Of a stretch of 64,000 nucleotides of DNA, positions 7,080 through 14,319 are shown one piece after another (positions within the stretch are counted from its first letter, which is position 1; every line of letters begins with the position of its first letter). Source of the stretch: an uncultured Oscillibacter sp. (GTDB lineage Bacteria; Bacillota; Clostridia; Oscillospirales; Oscillospiraceae); NCBI GenBank assembly GCA_910578935.1, contig CAJTSM010000001.1, forward strand, positions 182,038-246,037. Reading direction: 5' to 3'. Both the position numbers and the translations under genes were made by a program. The notes beneath the pieces were generated by a model. It saw only the letters and a list, made by a program, of their open reading frames with translations, was not told where the DNA came from and did no database searches.

Positions 7080-7571
7080 ATGGCTTTTTTTGGAGGACAG
7101 CCCAAATCCGCCCCCGCGATGGAATCTCAGACTGATCACGATCAGCGGGAGAGCGCCGATATCCCTGAGCTTCCCGAACCCCGAAGCAATACAGTGATCG
7201 CTAAAGACCTGGTCGTCACCGGAAAACTCAGCGGCGAGGGCGTGGTCCAGATCGAGGGCACCGTAGAAGGCGAAGTCAACCTGAAGGGCTATGTTATCGT
7301 GACGGCCACCGGCAAAGTAAAGGGACCCGTGGAAGCCGACGTGATCCGTATTGCCGGACATGTAGAAGGCAATCTGACTTCCCATGACCATGTACAGCTT
7401 GAGCGGACCGGCACCATCAACGGAGACGTAACGACGGTTTCCTTCGTCATTGAAAATGGCGGCCGTCTCAATGGCCGGACCACTATGGTCCCGGAACAGG
7501 CGTCCACTCCCCATGTGGAGGGTCTGGCTTCGTCCAAACCCGAAAATAATGATGAGGAAGCGGAGGGTTAA
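7080..7571 (+). CDS. Bactofilin
   Basis: The 163-residue protein has a polar N-terminal tail (1-40), a central right-handed beta-helix made of regular short repeats (IAKDLVVTGKLSGEGVVQIE, then VEGEVNLKGYV and TATGKVKGPVEADVIRI), and a disordered acidic tail. This is the bactofilin architecture. Bactofilins polymerise without nucleotide into cytoskeletal filaments that position cell-wall or surface machinery. The start ATG at 7080 follows GAGGTGAATGAA. It has its own promoter and is followed by a hairpin. The next gene encodes a membrane protein that could be a partner, but this is only proximity. Confidence 0.88.
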   Translation: MAFFGGQPKSAPAMESQTDHDQRESADIPELPEPRSNTVIAKDLVVTGKLSGEGVVQIEGTVEGEVNLKGYVIVTATGKVKGPVEADVIRIAGHVEGNLTSHDHVQLERTGTINGDVTTVSFVIENGGRLNGRTTMVPEQASTPHVEGLASSKPENNDEEAEG

Positions 7572-7605
7572 GCGTCTACATCTTTCCCATAGAGCACCAA
7601 AAAAC

Positions 7606-7646
7606 TTGCCCTGTCCGGTGAAAATACTTTTCGCCGGACGGGGCAA
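7606..7646 (+). terminator. Hairpin after the bactofilin gene
   Basis: Arms of 19 bp (7606-7624 and 7628-7646, with two G-U pairs) flank a 3-nt loop. Downstream T content is moderate (ACTTGATTTG), so termination may be incomplete and the next gene may be partly co-transcribed. Confidence 0.6.
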
Positions 7647-7714
7647 ACTTGATTTGTTCACACTTTTCCTGTAAAATACTGAGAAAAGAGAAAAAGAAAG
7701 GAGGGCTTTTTTTC

Positions 7715-9493
7715 ATGCCCTTTACATTCCAGTTCGGCGGTTCCAACGCTTTTGGAGGCGGGTTCAATCCCGAGAGCTTCCAAGGCGGCGGCGCCAACCC
7801 CCGTCCCCGAAAGCCCAGGAAACCCCGCCGCGCCATGGGCAGCGCCTTCAGCCGTACCGTCACCAACCTGATAGTAACCCTGGTCTTCGGCCTGGTTTAC
7901 TTTTACCTGGAGCTTCCCGCCCTGAACCTTCACGCTGAGGAGTTTTACGTTTTCATCTTTCTCCTCTGCGCCGTCTACTGCGTCTGCGCCGTGTTTACCT
8001 CCGGCTTTCAGGGAGACGGCAGCGTCAAGGGCTATTTCCATTTTGTCCGCAAGCAGTGCGCCGTCCCTTTCCTGACCTTAGTGGTCCTGATTATTGCCTT
8101 GGCCCTAGGAGCTCTGTCCAGCTGGGTAGTTCTCCGGGCAGGGAGCTATTCCAAGCTTCTCACCATCCAAGCCGGGGACTTTACCGCTGAGGTGGAGGAG
8201 ATCAGCTATGACCAGATCCCTATGCTGGATGCGGACTCCGCCGCCCGCTTAGGCACTCGGAAGCTGGGCGAGCTGGCGGATATGGTGTCCCAGTTTGAAA
8301 TTTTGCCCACGTATACCCAGATCAACTACCAAGGCCGCCCGGTTCGCGTGACCTCTCTGCGCTATGGGGACCTCATCAAATGGTTCACCAACCGGGGCGA
8401 CGGCCTGCCCGCCTATATTATCATCGACATGGTCAGCCAGGAAGCGGAGGTCGTCCGCCTGCCGGAGGGCATGAAGTACACTGTGGCGGAGCATTTTGGC
8501 CGGAACCTTTACCGGCATCTCCGCTTCAACTACCCCACCATGATGTTCGACGAACCGGTTTTTGAAATCGACGAGCAGGGGACCCCCTATTGGGTTTGTT
8601 CCCGGATCGTGCGGACAATCGGCCTCTTCGGCGGCGTGGATGTGAAGGGAGCCGTACTGGTGAATGCCGTCACCGGAGAGAGTGAATACTACGAGCAGGT
8701 CCCCAGCTGGGTGGACCGGCTGTACTCTGCCGACATCATCGTCCAGCAGTATGATTTTTACGGGATGTATCACAATGGTTTTCTAAACTCCATGTTCGGT
8801 CAGAAGGATGTGACGGTCACCACCGACGGCTATAACTATATCGCTTTAGAAGATGACGTGTATATGTACACCGGCGTCACCTCCGTCACTTCCGATGAGT
8901 CCAACATCGGTTTCATCCTATCCAACCAGCGGACCAAGGACACCCGCTTCTATCCCATCGCCGGAGCGGAGGAATTCTCCGCCATGGACTCCGCCGAGAG
9001 CCAGGTCCAGATGATGAGCTACAAAGCCACCTTCCCCCTGCTGCTGAACATTGCCAATCAGCCCACTTATTTTATGGCTCTGAAAGGCGCGGACGGCCTG
9101 GTGAAGATGTTTGCCATGGTCAACGTCCAGCAGTATGACGTGGTTTCCACCGGCAGCACAGTGGCCGAGTGCGAGACAAATTACCGCCAGACCTTGGCTC
9201 ATCGGGGCCTTATCGCCGCGGGAGATCAAAAGCCCGCCGCCGGCGACGCCCAGGAACAAGAGGGCATCGTGGCTGAAATCCGCAGCGCGGTCATCGGCGG
9301 CGATACGCACTACTATGTCCGCATGGAGGACAGCCTGGGCTATCTGGACTTCAACACGGCGGAGGTTCCCCTGGCGGTGCTGCTGAACGTCCGTGACCAT
9401 ATCCGCTACACCTTTGTACTGGAAAGCGCGGAGTTCCCAAAGCACGGCATCGTCCCGGCCACGGGATTCGAATATGTGGACTGGGATAATTAA
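7715..9493 (+). CDS. Large membrane protein of unknown function
   Basis: The 592-residue protein starts at ATG 7715 after AAAGGAGGG. Residues 1-45 are Gly/Pro/Arg-rich and cytoplasmic. Three hydrophobic spans follow (about 55-75, 83-103 and 120-150, including LTLVVLIIALALGALSSW). A large domain of about 430 residues then lies on the outer side of the membrane, with no catalytic motif that I recognise. The domain has many aromatic beta-strand segments (for example QYDFYGMYHNGF). Comparable proteins are widespread but uncharacterised in Oscillospiraceae. It follows the bactofilin gene by about 140 bp. Confidence 0.7.
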   Translation: MPFTFQFGGSNAFGGGFNPESFQGGGANPRPRKPRKPRRAMGSAFSRTVTNLIVTLVFGLVYFYLELPALNLHAEEFYVFIFLLCAVYCVCAVFTSGFQGDGSVKGYFHFVRKQCAVPFLTLVVLIIALALGALSSWVVLRAGSYSKLLTIQAGDFTAEVEEISYDQIPMLDADSAARLGTRKLGELADMVSQFEILPTYTQINYQGRPVRVTSLRYGDLIKWFTNRGDGLPAYIIIDMVSQEAEVVRLPEGMKYTVAEHFGRNLYRHLRFNYPTMMFDEPVFEIDEQGTPYWVCSRIVRTIGLFGGVDVKGAVLVNAVTGESEYYEQVPSWVDRLYSADIIVQQYDFYGMYHNGFLNSMFGQKDVTVTTDGYNYIALEDDVYMYTGVTSVTSDESNIGFILSNQRTKDTRFYPIAGAEEFSAMDSAESQVQMMSYKATFPLLLNIANQPTYFMALKGADGLVKMFAMVNVQQYDVVSTGSTVAECETNYRQTLAHRGLIAAGDQKPAAGDAQEQEGIVAEIRSAVIGGDTHYYVRMEDSLGYLDFNTAEVPLAVLLNVRDHIRYTFVLESAEFPKHGIVPATGFEYVDWDN

Positions 9494-9678
9494 AGAGCCG
9501 GTCCCAAAAGAATCTGCACGGATCTTGCTTGTATATGTTCCACTATACTTCGCCGGTTTTTCTTGCCGGGCGGCGGCCCGCCTGTGAAAAGCCGCCTTCC
9601 CTGGCAGAAAATCCGACGGCGCAATCTACGCTTGTCTCATTTCAGGATCAGCTCTAAATTTCATTTCCAAACAGGAAT

Positions 9679-9709
9679 AACCCCCCGGCGGATTCTCCGC
9701 CGGGGGGTT
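9679..9709. terminator. Bidirectional terminator between membrane gene and rnc
   Basis: Perfect 14-bp arms (9679-9692 and 9696-9709, AACCCCCCGGCGGA and its complement) enclose TTC. It sits 2 bp after the rnc stop on the minus strand and about 185 bp after the membrane-protein gene on the plus strand, so it can serve both. Confidence 0.75.
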
Positions 9710-9710
9710 A

Positions 9711-10391
9711 CTATTCAGGCATGTTCTTCAACGCGCTGCGGGCGGCGGCCTGCTCCGCCTCCTTCTTGCTGTGGCCGGACCCGGAACCGATGGACATGCC
9801 GTTCAGCAGCACCTCCGCCGCGAATGTTTTCGCGTGGTCCGGGCCCCGTTCTCCCACCATGCGGTAAGTCAATACCTGGTCCGCCTGACGCTGAACCAGC
9901 TCCTGAAGTGCTGTCTTGTAATCCCGGCGGCGTTCCTCCACCACCTCTTCCCGTTCCGCGTCCAGGAGCACCCGGTGAATCAAGGCCGATGCGGCGGCGA
10001 TACCCCCATCCAGGTACACCGCGGCGAATACCGCCTCCGTGGCGTCCGCCAGAATGGAGGTCCTGGTCCGGCCTCCTCCGGACTCCTCTCCCCGGCCCAG
10101 GCGCAGATAGGCCCCCAGGTTCAGCTTTCGGGCGACTTCATAAAGGCTCTGTTCACAGACCAGGGCCGCCCGGATGCGGGTCAGATCTCCTTCCGGCAGG
10201 TCCGGATGCTGGGCAAAGAGGAACTCCGCCGTCACAAAGCCCAGTACCGAGTCCCCCAGAAACTCCAGGCGCTCATTGCTGGACAGACGTTCCGCCCGGT
10301 GCTCGTTGGCATAGGAGCTGTGACACAAGGCCTCCTCCAGCAGCGCGTGATTCCGGAAGGCATAATTCAATTTTTTCTCCAGTTCCTGCAT
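9711..10391 (-). CDS. rnc: Ribonuclease III
   Basis: The 226-residue enzyme has the RNase III signature NERLEFLGDSVLG (about residues 38-50), the second metal-site region LADATEAVFAAVYLDGG, and a C-terminal double-stranded RNA-binding domain (about 155-224, with GSGHSKKEAEQAAARSALK). It processes rRNA precursors and structured mRNAs. It is the last gene of a plsX-acpP-rnc block, the usual clostridial order, although smc does not follow here. The ribosome site (GGGGGA) is buried in the right arm of a hairpin 6 nt upstream of the ATG, which suggests control of rnc expression. Confidence 0.95.
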   Translation of the reverse strand: MQELEKKLNYAFRNHALLEEALCHSSYANEHRAERLSSNERLEFLGDSVLGFVTAEFLFAQHPDLPEGDLTRIRAALVCEQSLYEVARKLNLGAYLRLGRGEESGGGRTRTSILADATEAVFAAVYLDGGIAAASALIHRVLLDAEREEVVEERRRDYKTALQELVQRQADQVLTYRMVGERGPDHAKTFAAEVLLNGMSIGSGSGHSKKEAEQAAARSALKNMPE

Positions 10392-10397
10392 AGCGGT

Positions 10398-10427
10398 CCC
10401 CCGTCGAAAAAGTGTTTTCGACGGGGG
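10398..10427 (-). promoter_or_regulatory. Hairpin masking the rnc ribosome site
   Basis: Perfect 13-bp arms (10398-10410 and 10415-10427) with a 4-nt loop lie directly in front of rnc. On the minus strand the distal arm ends GACGGGGG, which is also the Shine-Dalgarno sequence. A 13-bp duplex is short for RNase III, but the position suggests structural control of translation. The plus strand has a T5 run after it, so it could also act as a terminator for antisense transcripts. Confidence 0.55.
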
Positions 10428-10613
10428 AAGTTTTTCAGCAATTAGAAAAACTTCTGATGGAAAACGAAAGACTCCCTTCCAGGATTACCTCCGCGCTGAG
10501 TGCCGCCGCAAGCGGCGGTTGCGCGCCGAAATGCGCCTGCGGGCGCGGTCTTTCGCATGGATCTTCCTTCCCGTCAGCTAACTCTTGCCGCTTTTTCGAT
10601 GATACCCTTCTTC
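10428..10613. other. Structured acpP-rnc intergenic region
   Basis: The spacer contains a nested structure at about 10465-10555. Outer arms CGAAAGAC (10465) and GTCTTTCG (10548) enclose two GC-rich hairpins, CCGCCGCAAGCGGCGG (10503-10518) and GCGCCTGCGGGCGC (10533-10546). It could be a processing site for RNase III or a palindromic repeat. No coding gene is seen. Confidence 0.5.
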
Positions 10614-10862
10614 TTACTTATTCAGCTTGTTAGCCAGGTAGTTCACTGCGTCGCCCACGGTCTTGAGGGAGGAAAGCTCCTCCTCCTCGATCTCGCCGAC
10701 TTCAAATTCCTCCTCCATGGCCATAACCAATTCCACCAGGTCCACAGAGTCCGCCCCCAGGTCCCCCTCAAAAGCGGTATCCAGGGTGATCTCCTCCGGC
10801 TCCTTGGCAAACTGTTCCGCAACCAATTCCCGCAGTATTTTTAAAATCTCCTCGTTTGACAT
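10614..10862 (-). CDS. acpP: Acyl carrier protein
   Basis: The 82-residue acidic helical protein carries the phosphopantetheine attachment motif LGADSVDLVEL with Ser39. It shuttles acyl chains for fatty acid and phospholipid synthesis. It lies between plsX, which makes acyl-phosphate from acyl-ACP, and rnc. The C-terminus reads VNYLANKLNK. The start follows a clear GGAGTGAAACGGC site. Confidence 0.95.
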   Translation of the reverse strand: MSNEEILKILRELVAEQFAKEPEEITLDTAFEGDLGADSVDLVELVMAMEEEFEVGEIEEEELSSLKTVGDAVNYLANKLNK

Positions 10863-10950
10863 TGCCGTTTCACTCCTTCATAGACTTGACTGCTCCATGG
10901 GATCACAAGCTTTTCATGAAGCTTATCATACGGCAACAGCCGCCGCTCTG

Positions 10951-11997
10951 TCAAGGGGCATCCGGTAAATTTTGCCTATCTGCCCCGACTTTCATCAGTT
11001 CGATGTTCTCCTGCACGTCGGCAATGAAACCGCTGGAGGCATACTCTTCCGCCCGGAGGATGGCGTTCCGGATCGCCCGGGCATCAGAGGAACCGTGAGC
11101 CTTGATGACCGGCTTGGAAATTCCCAGAAAAGGCGTCCCCCCCACTTCACTGGGGTCCAGCAGTTTTTTCATCTCCGCCAAGTCCCCCTTCACCAGGCCT
11201 GCGGCGATTTTTGTCTTTGTATTGGACAGGAAAACTTTCTTCAATTCCTTCAAGAGAAATTTCCCGGTGCCCTCCAGAGCCTTCAGCATGACGTTCCCGG
11301 TGAAGCCGTCGGCCACCAGCACGTCCGCCCCGCCCAGCATGGCGTCCCCCGCCTCCAGGTTGCCGACAAAATTCAGCCGTCCGGCCTCTCCCGCCGCCGT
11401 CAAAAGGGCGTGCGTTTCCTGGCGAAGCTTATCGCCCTTTTCCGCTTCCGCCCCGATGTTCAGCAGGGCCACCCGCGGCCGCTCCACTCCCAGGACCCGC
11501 TTGGCGTAGTAGTTCCCAAGGTAGGCAAACTGGAGCAGATACTCCGGCGTGCACTCGGCGTTAGCGCCGCAGTCGCACAGGAGCATCCGGCCCTCCGCCG
11601 TGGGGAGCACCGGCCCCATAGCCGCCCGGCGGACGCCCCGGATGCGCTTCACCACCAGAGTCGCCCCCGCCAGCAAGGCCCCTGTGGACCCGGCAGAGAC
11701 AAAAGCATCCCCCTCCCCATTCTTCAAGAGGTTCAGGCCCACCGTCAGAGAAGAGTCTTTTTTCTTCTTGAACGCAGAGGCGGGATCATCCGCAATCTCC
11801 ACCACCTCTGAGGCATCCCGGATTTCCACCCCGGAGGGCAGGTTCTTCTCCCCGCACTGTTCCACAGCCTTCAGGATATCCGCCATCCGGCCCACCAGGA
11901 TCACGTCGGTCCCGTACTGTCTGTGAGCCTCCAGGGCCCCTTGGACCACGGCCAAAGGGGCGTTGTCCCCGCCCATAGCGTCCACGATGATCTTCAT
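10951..11997 (-). CDS. plsX: Phosphate acyltransferase PlsX
   Basis: The 348-residue protein begins MKIIVDAMGGDNAP, the PlsX signature, followed by conserved segments SAGSTGALLAGATL and LLCDCGANAECTPEYLLQFA. PlsX converts acyl-ACP to acyl-phosphate, the first committed step of phosphatidic acid synthesis with PlsY. It is the first gene of the plsX-acpP-rnc run. No fapR or rpmF is found upstream. Instead a short relic resembling the start of plsX occurs at 12057-12119. Confidence 0.95.
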   Translation of the reverse strand: MKIIVDAMGGDNAPLAVVQGALEAHRQYGTDVILVGRMADILKAVEQCGEKNLPSGVEIRDASEVVEIADDPASAFKKKKDSSLTVGLNLLKNGEGDAFVSAGSTGALLAGATLVVKRIRGVRRAAMGPVLPTAEGRMLLCDCGANAECTPEYLLQFAYLGNYYAKRVLGVERPRVALLNIGAEAEKGDKLRQETHALLTAAGEAGRLNFVGNLEAGDAMLGGADVLVADGFTGNVMLKALEGTGKFLLKELKKVFLSNTKTKIAAGLVKGDLAEMKKLLDPSEVGGTPFLGISKPVIKAHGSSDARAIRNAILRAEEYASSGFIADVQENIELMKVGADRQNLPDAP

Positions 11998-12056
11998 AAA
12001 TTCGTCCTCCGCTACTTTTTTATCTCCCTGCTTCTCTTTTTGGGGTTGTGATATTT

Positions 12057-12119
12057 CTAAGCGGTATAGGTGCTAAGAGCGGTCCTATCCCCGCCGACAG
12101 CATCCACGATGGTCTTCAT
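12057..12119 (-). pseudogene. Short duplicate of the plsX 5' end
   Basis: Upstream of plsX lies AAGGGAGGCAAGC followed by an ATG frame of 20 codons reading MKTIVDAVGGDRTALSTYTA, then TAG. The first eleven residues copy the start of PlsX (MKIIVDAMGGD). This looks like a partial tandem duplication, or a former start replaced by an inserted segment. It keeps a ribosome site and could still be translated as a leader. Confidence 0.6.
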
Positions 12120-12151
12120 GCTTGCCTCCCTTGTGTCTGGATCTCCGCTAT

Positions 12152-13459
12152 TTACTCCAGCACAACCGCTCGCAGCTTCTCTATGATTTCCAGGGACCGG
12201 CGGCTGAGCTCCGCGTTCTTATTCCGCTTCCCCTTAACCCGGTGGCCCAGGGGCGGCATAATGCCAAAGTTGATGTTCATGGGCTGAAAGGCCGTGACGG
12301 ACTGATTGGAGATGTACAGCCCCAGCGCCCCCACAGCCGTCTCCTGGGGAAAGTCCGCCGGGGGCAGCCCCCGGAGCCGCCGGGCCGTCTCCACCCCCAC
12401 CAGGAAACCGCTGGCGGCGGACTCCACGTAGCCCTCCACGCCGGTCATCTGCCCGGCAAAGGAGATGCGGGGCTCCGCCTTGAGGCGGTAGTACCGGTCC
12501 AGCAGCCGGGGGGAATTCAGGAACGTATTCCGGTGCATCACGCCATAACGGAGAAACTCCGCGTCGTGGAGGGCGGGGATCATGGAGAACACCCGCCGCT
12601 GTTCCGGGAAGCGGAGGTGGGTCTGGAAACCCACCAGGTTATAGACGCTGCCCGCCTGGTTATCCCGCCGGAGCTGGACCACTGCGTAGGGCTCCCGTCC
12701 CGTCCTGGGGTCCACCAGCCCCCGGGGCTTCAGGGGACCATAGCACAGAGTTTCCCGGCCCCGGCGGGCCATGACCTCCACGGGCATGCAGCCCTCAAAG
12801 ACCTTCTTATCCTCGAAGCCGTGGACCTCCGCCTCCTGGGCGGTGGTAAGAGCCTGCCAGAACGCGCCGTACTCCTCCTCGGTCATAGGACAGTTCACAT
12901 AATCCGCCGAGCCCCGGTCATAGCGGGAACCCATCCAGGCCTTGTCCATGTCGATGCTCTCGGCGGACACCAAGGGGGCCGCCGCGTCGTAGAAGTGGAG
13001 GGCGGAATCATCTCCCAGCAGGGCCTGAAGCCGCTCCGCCAAGGCGTCGGAGGTCAGGGGACCGGAGGCCACGATGACCTCGCCCTCCGGGAGCTCGGTG
13101 ACCTCGCCGGGGACCACGGTGATGTTGGGGTGGCTCCGCACCCGATCCGTCACCAGGGCGGCAAAGCCGTGGCGGTCCACCGCTAAGGCTCCACCGGCCT
13201 CGACGCGGGTGGCGTCGGCGCAGGAGAGAATCAGAGAATCCAGGCGGCGGAGCTCCTCTTTTAAAAGGCCCACGGCGTTTTCCAGCTGGTCGCTCCGCAG
13301 GGAGTTGGAGCAGCAGAGCTCGGCGAAATACTCCGTCTCATGAGCCGGGGTCTTTTTCTCCGGCTTCATCTCCCGAAGAGTCACTTGGATGCCGCGCTTG
13401 GCCAGCTGCCAGGCGCATTCACTGCCGGCCAGGCCGGCGCCTATTACCGTTACCGTCAT
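12152..13459 (-). CDS. trmFO: Methylenetetrahydrofolate-tRNA-(uracil-5-)-methyltransferase TrmFO
   Basis: The 435-residue flavoprotein makes ribothymidine at position 54 of tRNA using methylenetetrahydrofolate. The N-terminal FAD-binding motif is VIGAGLAGSECAWQL. The conserved cysteine regions AELCCSNSLRSD and EGCMPVEVMARRG are present, together with GLYISNQSVTAFQPMNINFG. ATG 13459 is chosen because GAGGTGAAATC precedes it and the Rossmann fold starts at residue 3. In many Firmicutes it neighbours topA and dprA, as here, with two small genes inserted between it and topA. Confidence 0.95.
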   Translation of the reverse strand: MTVTVIGAGLAGSECAWQLAKRGIQVTLREMKPEKKTPAHETEYFAELCCSNSLRSDQLENAVGLLKEELRRLDSLILSCADATRVEAGGALAVDRHGFAALVTDRVRSHPNITVVPGEVTELPEGEVIVASGPLTSDALAERLQALLGDDSALHFYDAAAPLVSAESIDMDKAWMGSRYDRGSADYVNCPMTEEEYGAFWQALTTAQEAEVHGFEDKKVFEGCMPVEVMARRGRETLCYGPLKPRGLVDPRTGREPYAVVQLRRDNQAGSVYNLVGFQTHLRFPEQRRVFSMIPALHDAEFLRYGVMHRNTFLNSPRLLDRYYRLKAEPRISFAGQMTGVEGYVESAASGFLVGVETARRLRGLPPADFPQETAVGALGLYISNQSVTAFQPMNINFGIMPPLGHRVKGKRNKNAELSRRSLEIIEKLRAVVLE

Positions 13460-13772
13460 GATTTCACCTCCGTTGAAGGGGTTGGTACTCGCCCTGACAG
13501 GCGGGGTGGATTGGATACCAGCGATGGCTGGTTCATTGCACCCCCCATTTTCTCTTTTCCTTCCAGAAGGAAAAGAGAAAACGGGCCGTGCACGGTCCAA
13601 AAGAGAAAAGGAAGTATGGGCCCTTCGGGCCAATTTTTTGCCCTTCTATCAGTAGAACACCCTGTAGGGGGCGGGCTCTGTCCCGCCCCGCGATGTGGGA
13701 CCAGCTTTTTCAGAGGCTATGATTTTACTGTGGGGCCCGCACCCCTGTGCGGGCCATTCCCCAGGTTTCCAC
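13460..13772. other. Repeat-rich intergenic region upstream of trmFO
   Basis: The region contains a perfect 15-bp palindrome (13548-13562 and 13567-13581, TTTTCTCTTTTCCTT type, loop CCAG), another AAAAGAGAAAAGGAAG copy near 13598, a GGGCCCTTCGGGCC palindrome near 13618-13631, a GC-rich inverted repeat near 13667-13697, and a GGCCCGCAC/GTGCGGGCC hairpin at about 13735-13756 after the xre gene. GC-rich repeats of this kind also occur at 63551-63630. No coding sequence is credible here. Confidence 0.55.
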
Positions 13773-13982
13773 CTATCTCTCCTCAGACCTGCCCAACAGG
13801 TAATCGGTAGACACTTCAAAAAGGTCTGCCATTTTCATCAGGCCGGGTACATCAGGGTAATGCTTTGCTCCCTCATAATACTGGTATGCCCGGAGGCCGA
13901 CTTCTAAATATTCGGCCATTTCTTTTTGCGTCTTCTTCCGCTCTTGGCGCAACGCCTTTACCCGCTGTGCAAAAATTTTCAT
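13773..13982 (-). CDS. Small Xre-family repressor
   Basis: The 69-residue protein is almost entirely a helix-turn-helix domain: MKIFAQRVKALRQERKKTQK, then EMAEYLEVGLRAYQYYE and a tail FEVSTDYLLGRSEER. It starts at 13982 and is divergent from the small gene at 14071. A perfect 13-bp inverted repeat lies between them over the promoter of 14071, so the protein probably represses that gene and itself. The target assignment is inference from position. Confidence 0.8.
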   Translation of the reverse strand: MKIFAQRVKALRQERKKTQKEMAEYLEVGLRAYQYYEGAKHYPDVPGLMKMADLFEVSTDYLLGRSEER

Positions 13983-13992
13983 GGCAAACCCC

Positions 13993-14021
13993 TTGACTTG
14001 CTGTCAAAGTTCGTATACAAT
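13993..14021 (+). promoter_or_regulatory. Promoter of the 14071 gene
   Basis: TTGACT (13993-13998) and TACAAT (14016-14021) are spaced by 17 bp. The -10 element lies inside the operator at 14004-14036. Confidence 0.75.
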
Positions 14022-14036
14022 AAATACGAACTTTGA
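14004..14036. promoter_or_regulatory. Operator: 13-bp inverted repeat
   Basis: TCAAAGTTCGTAT (14004-14016) is repeated in inverted form at 14024-14036 with a 7-bp gap. It covers the spacer and -10 of the plus-strand promoter and lies 22 bp upstream of the xre start. This is a good candidate binding site for the Xre protein. Confidence 0.75.
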
Positions 14037-14070
14037 AGGCAACTTTCAAAATTTATAAGGAGGCAACCCT

Positions 14071-14319
14071 ATGACACCCTTGATGCAGACCATCTGCGAC
14101 GAGCTCCGCTTGTGCGCTCTGGACCGTTACATAGACGGCTTTGATCGGGACACCTATACTATCGAGCTGGCCCGGCTTTACGACGCGCTCTCCGCCGCCC
14201 TGCCGAAGTGCTGCCAGGAGCTCCTCCGGCAGTATATCCTCACCTTGAACGCCCGGGCCCTCATGGAGCAGGAGGCCATGTTCCAGGCCGCCTTTGCCGC
14301 CGCTAAGGAGCTCGCTTAG
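14071..14319 (+). CDS. Small hypothetical protein (82 aa)
   Basis: The ATG follows AAGGAGGCAACCCT. The protein is helical and contains CCQELLRQYILTLNARALM and an Ala-rich end FQAAFAAAKELA. No family is identified. It is controlled by a near-consensus promoter with an embedded operator facing a divergent Xre gene, so it is probably the repressor's main target. Its last 4 bp overlap the end of topA, which is convergent. Confidence 0.65.
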   Translation: MTPLMQTICDELRLCALDRYIDGFDRDTYTIELARLYDALSAALPKCCQELLRQYILTLNARALMEQEAMFQAAFAAAKELA

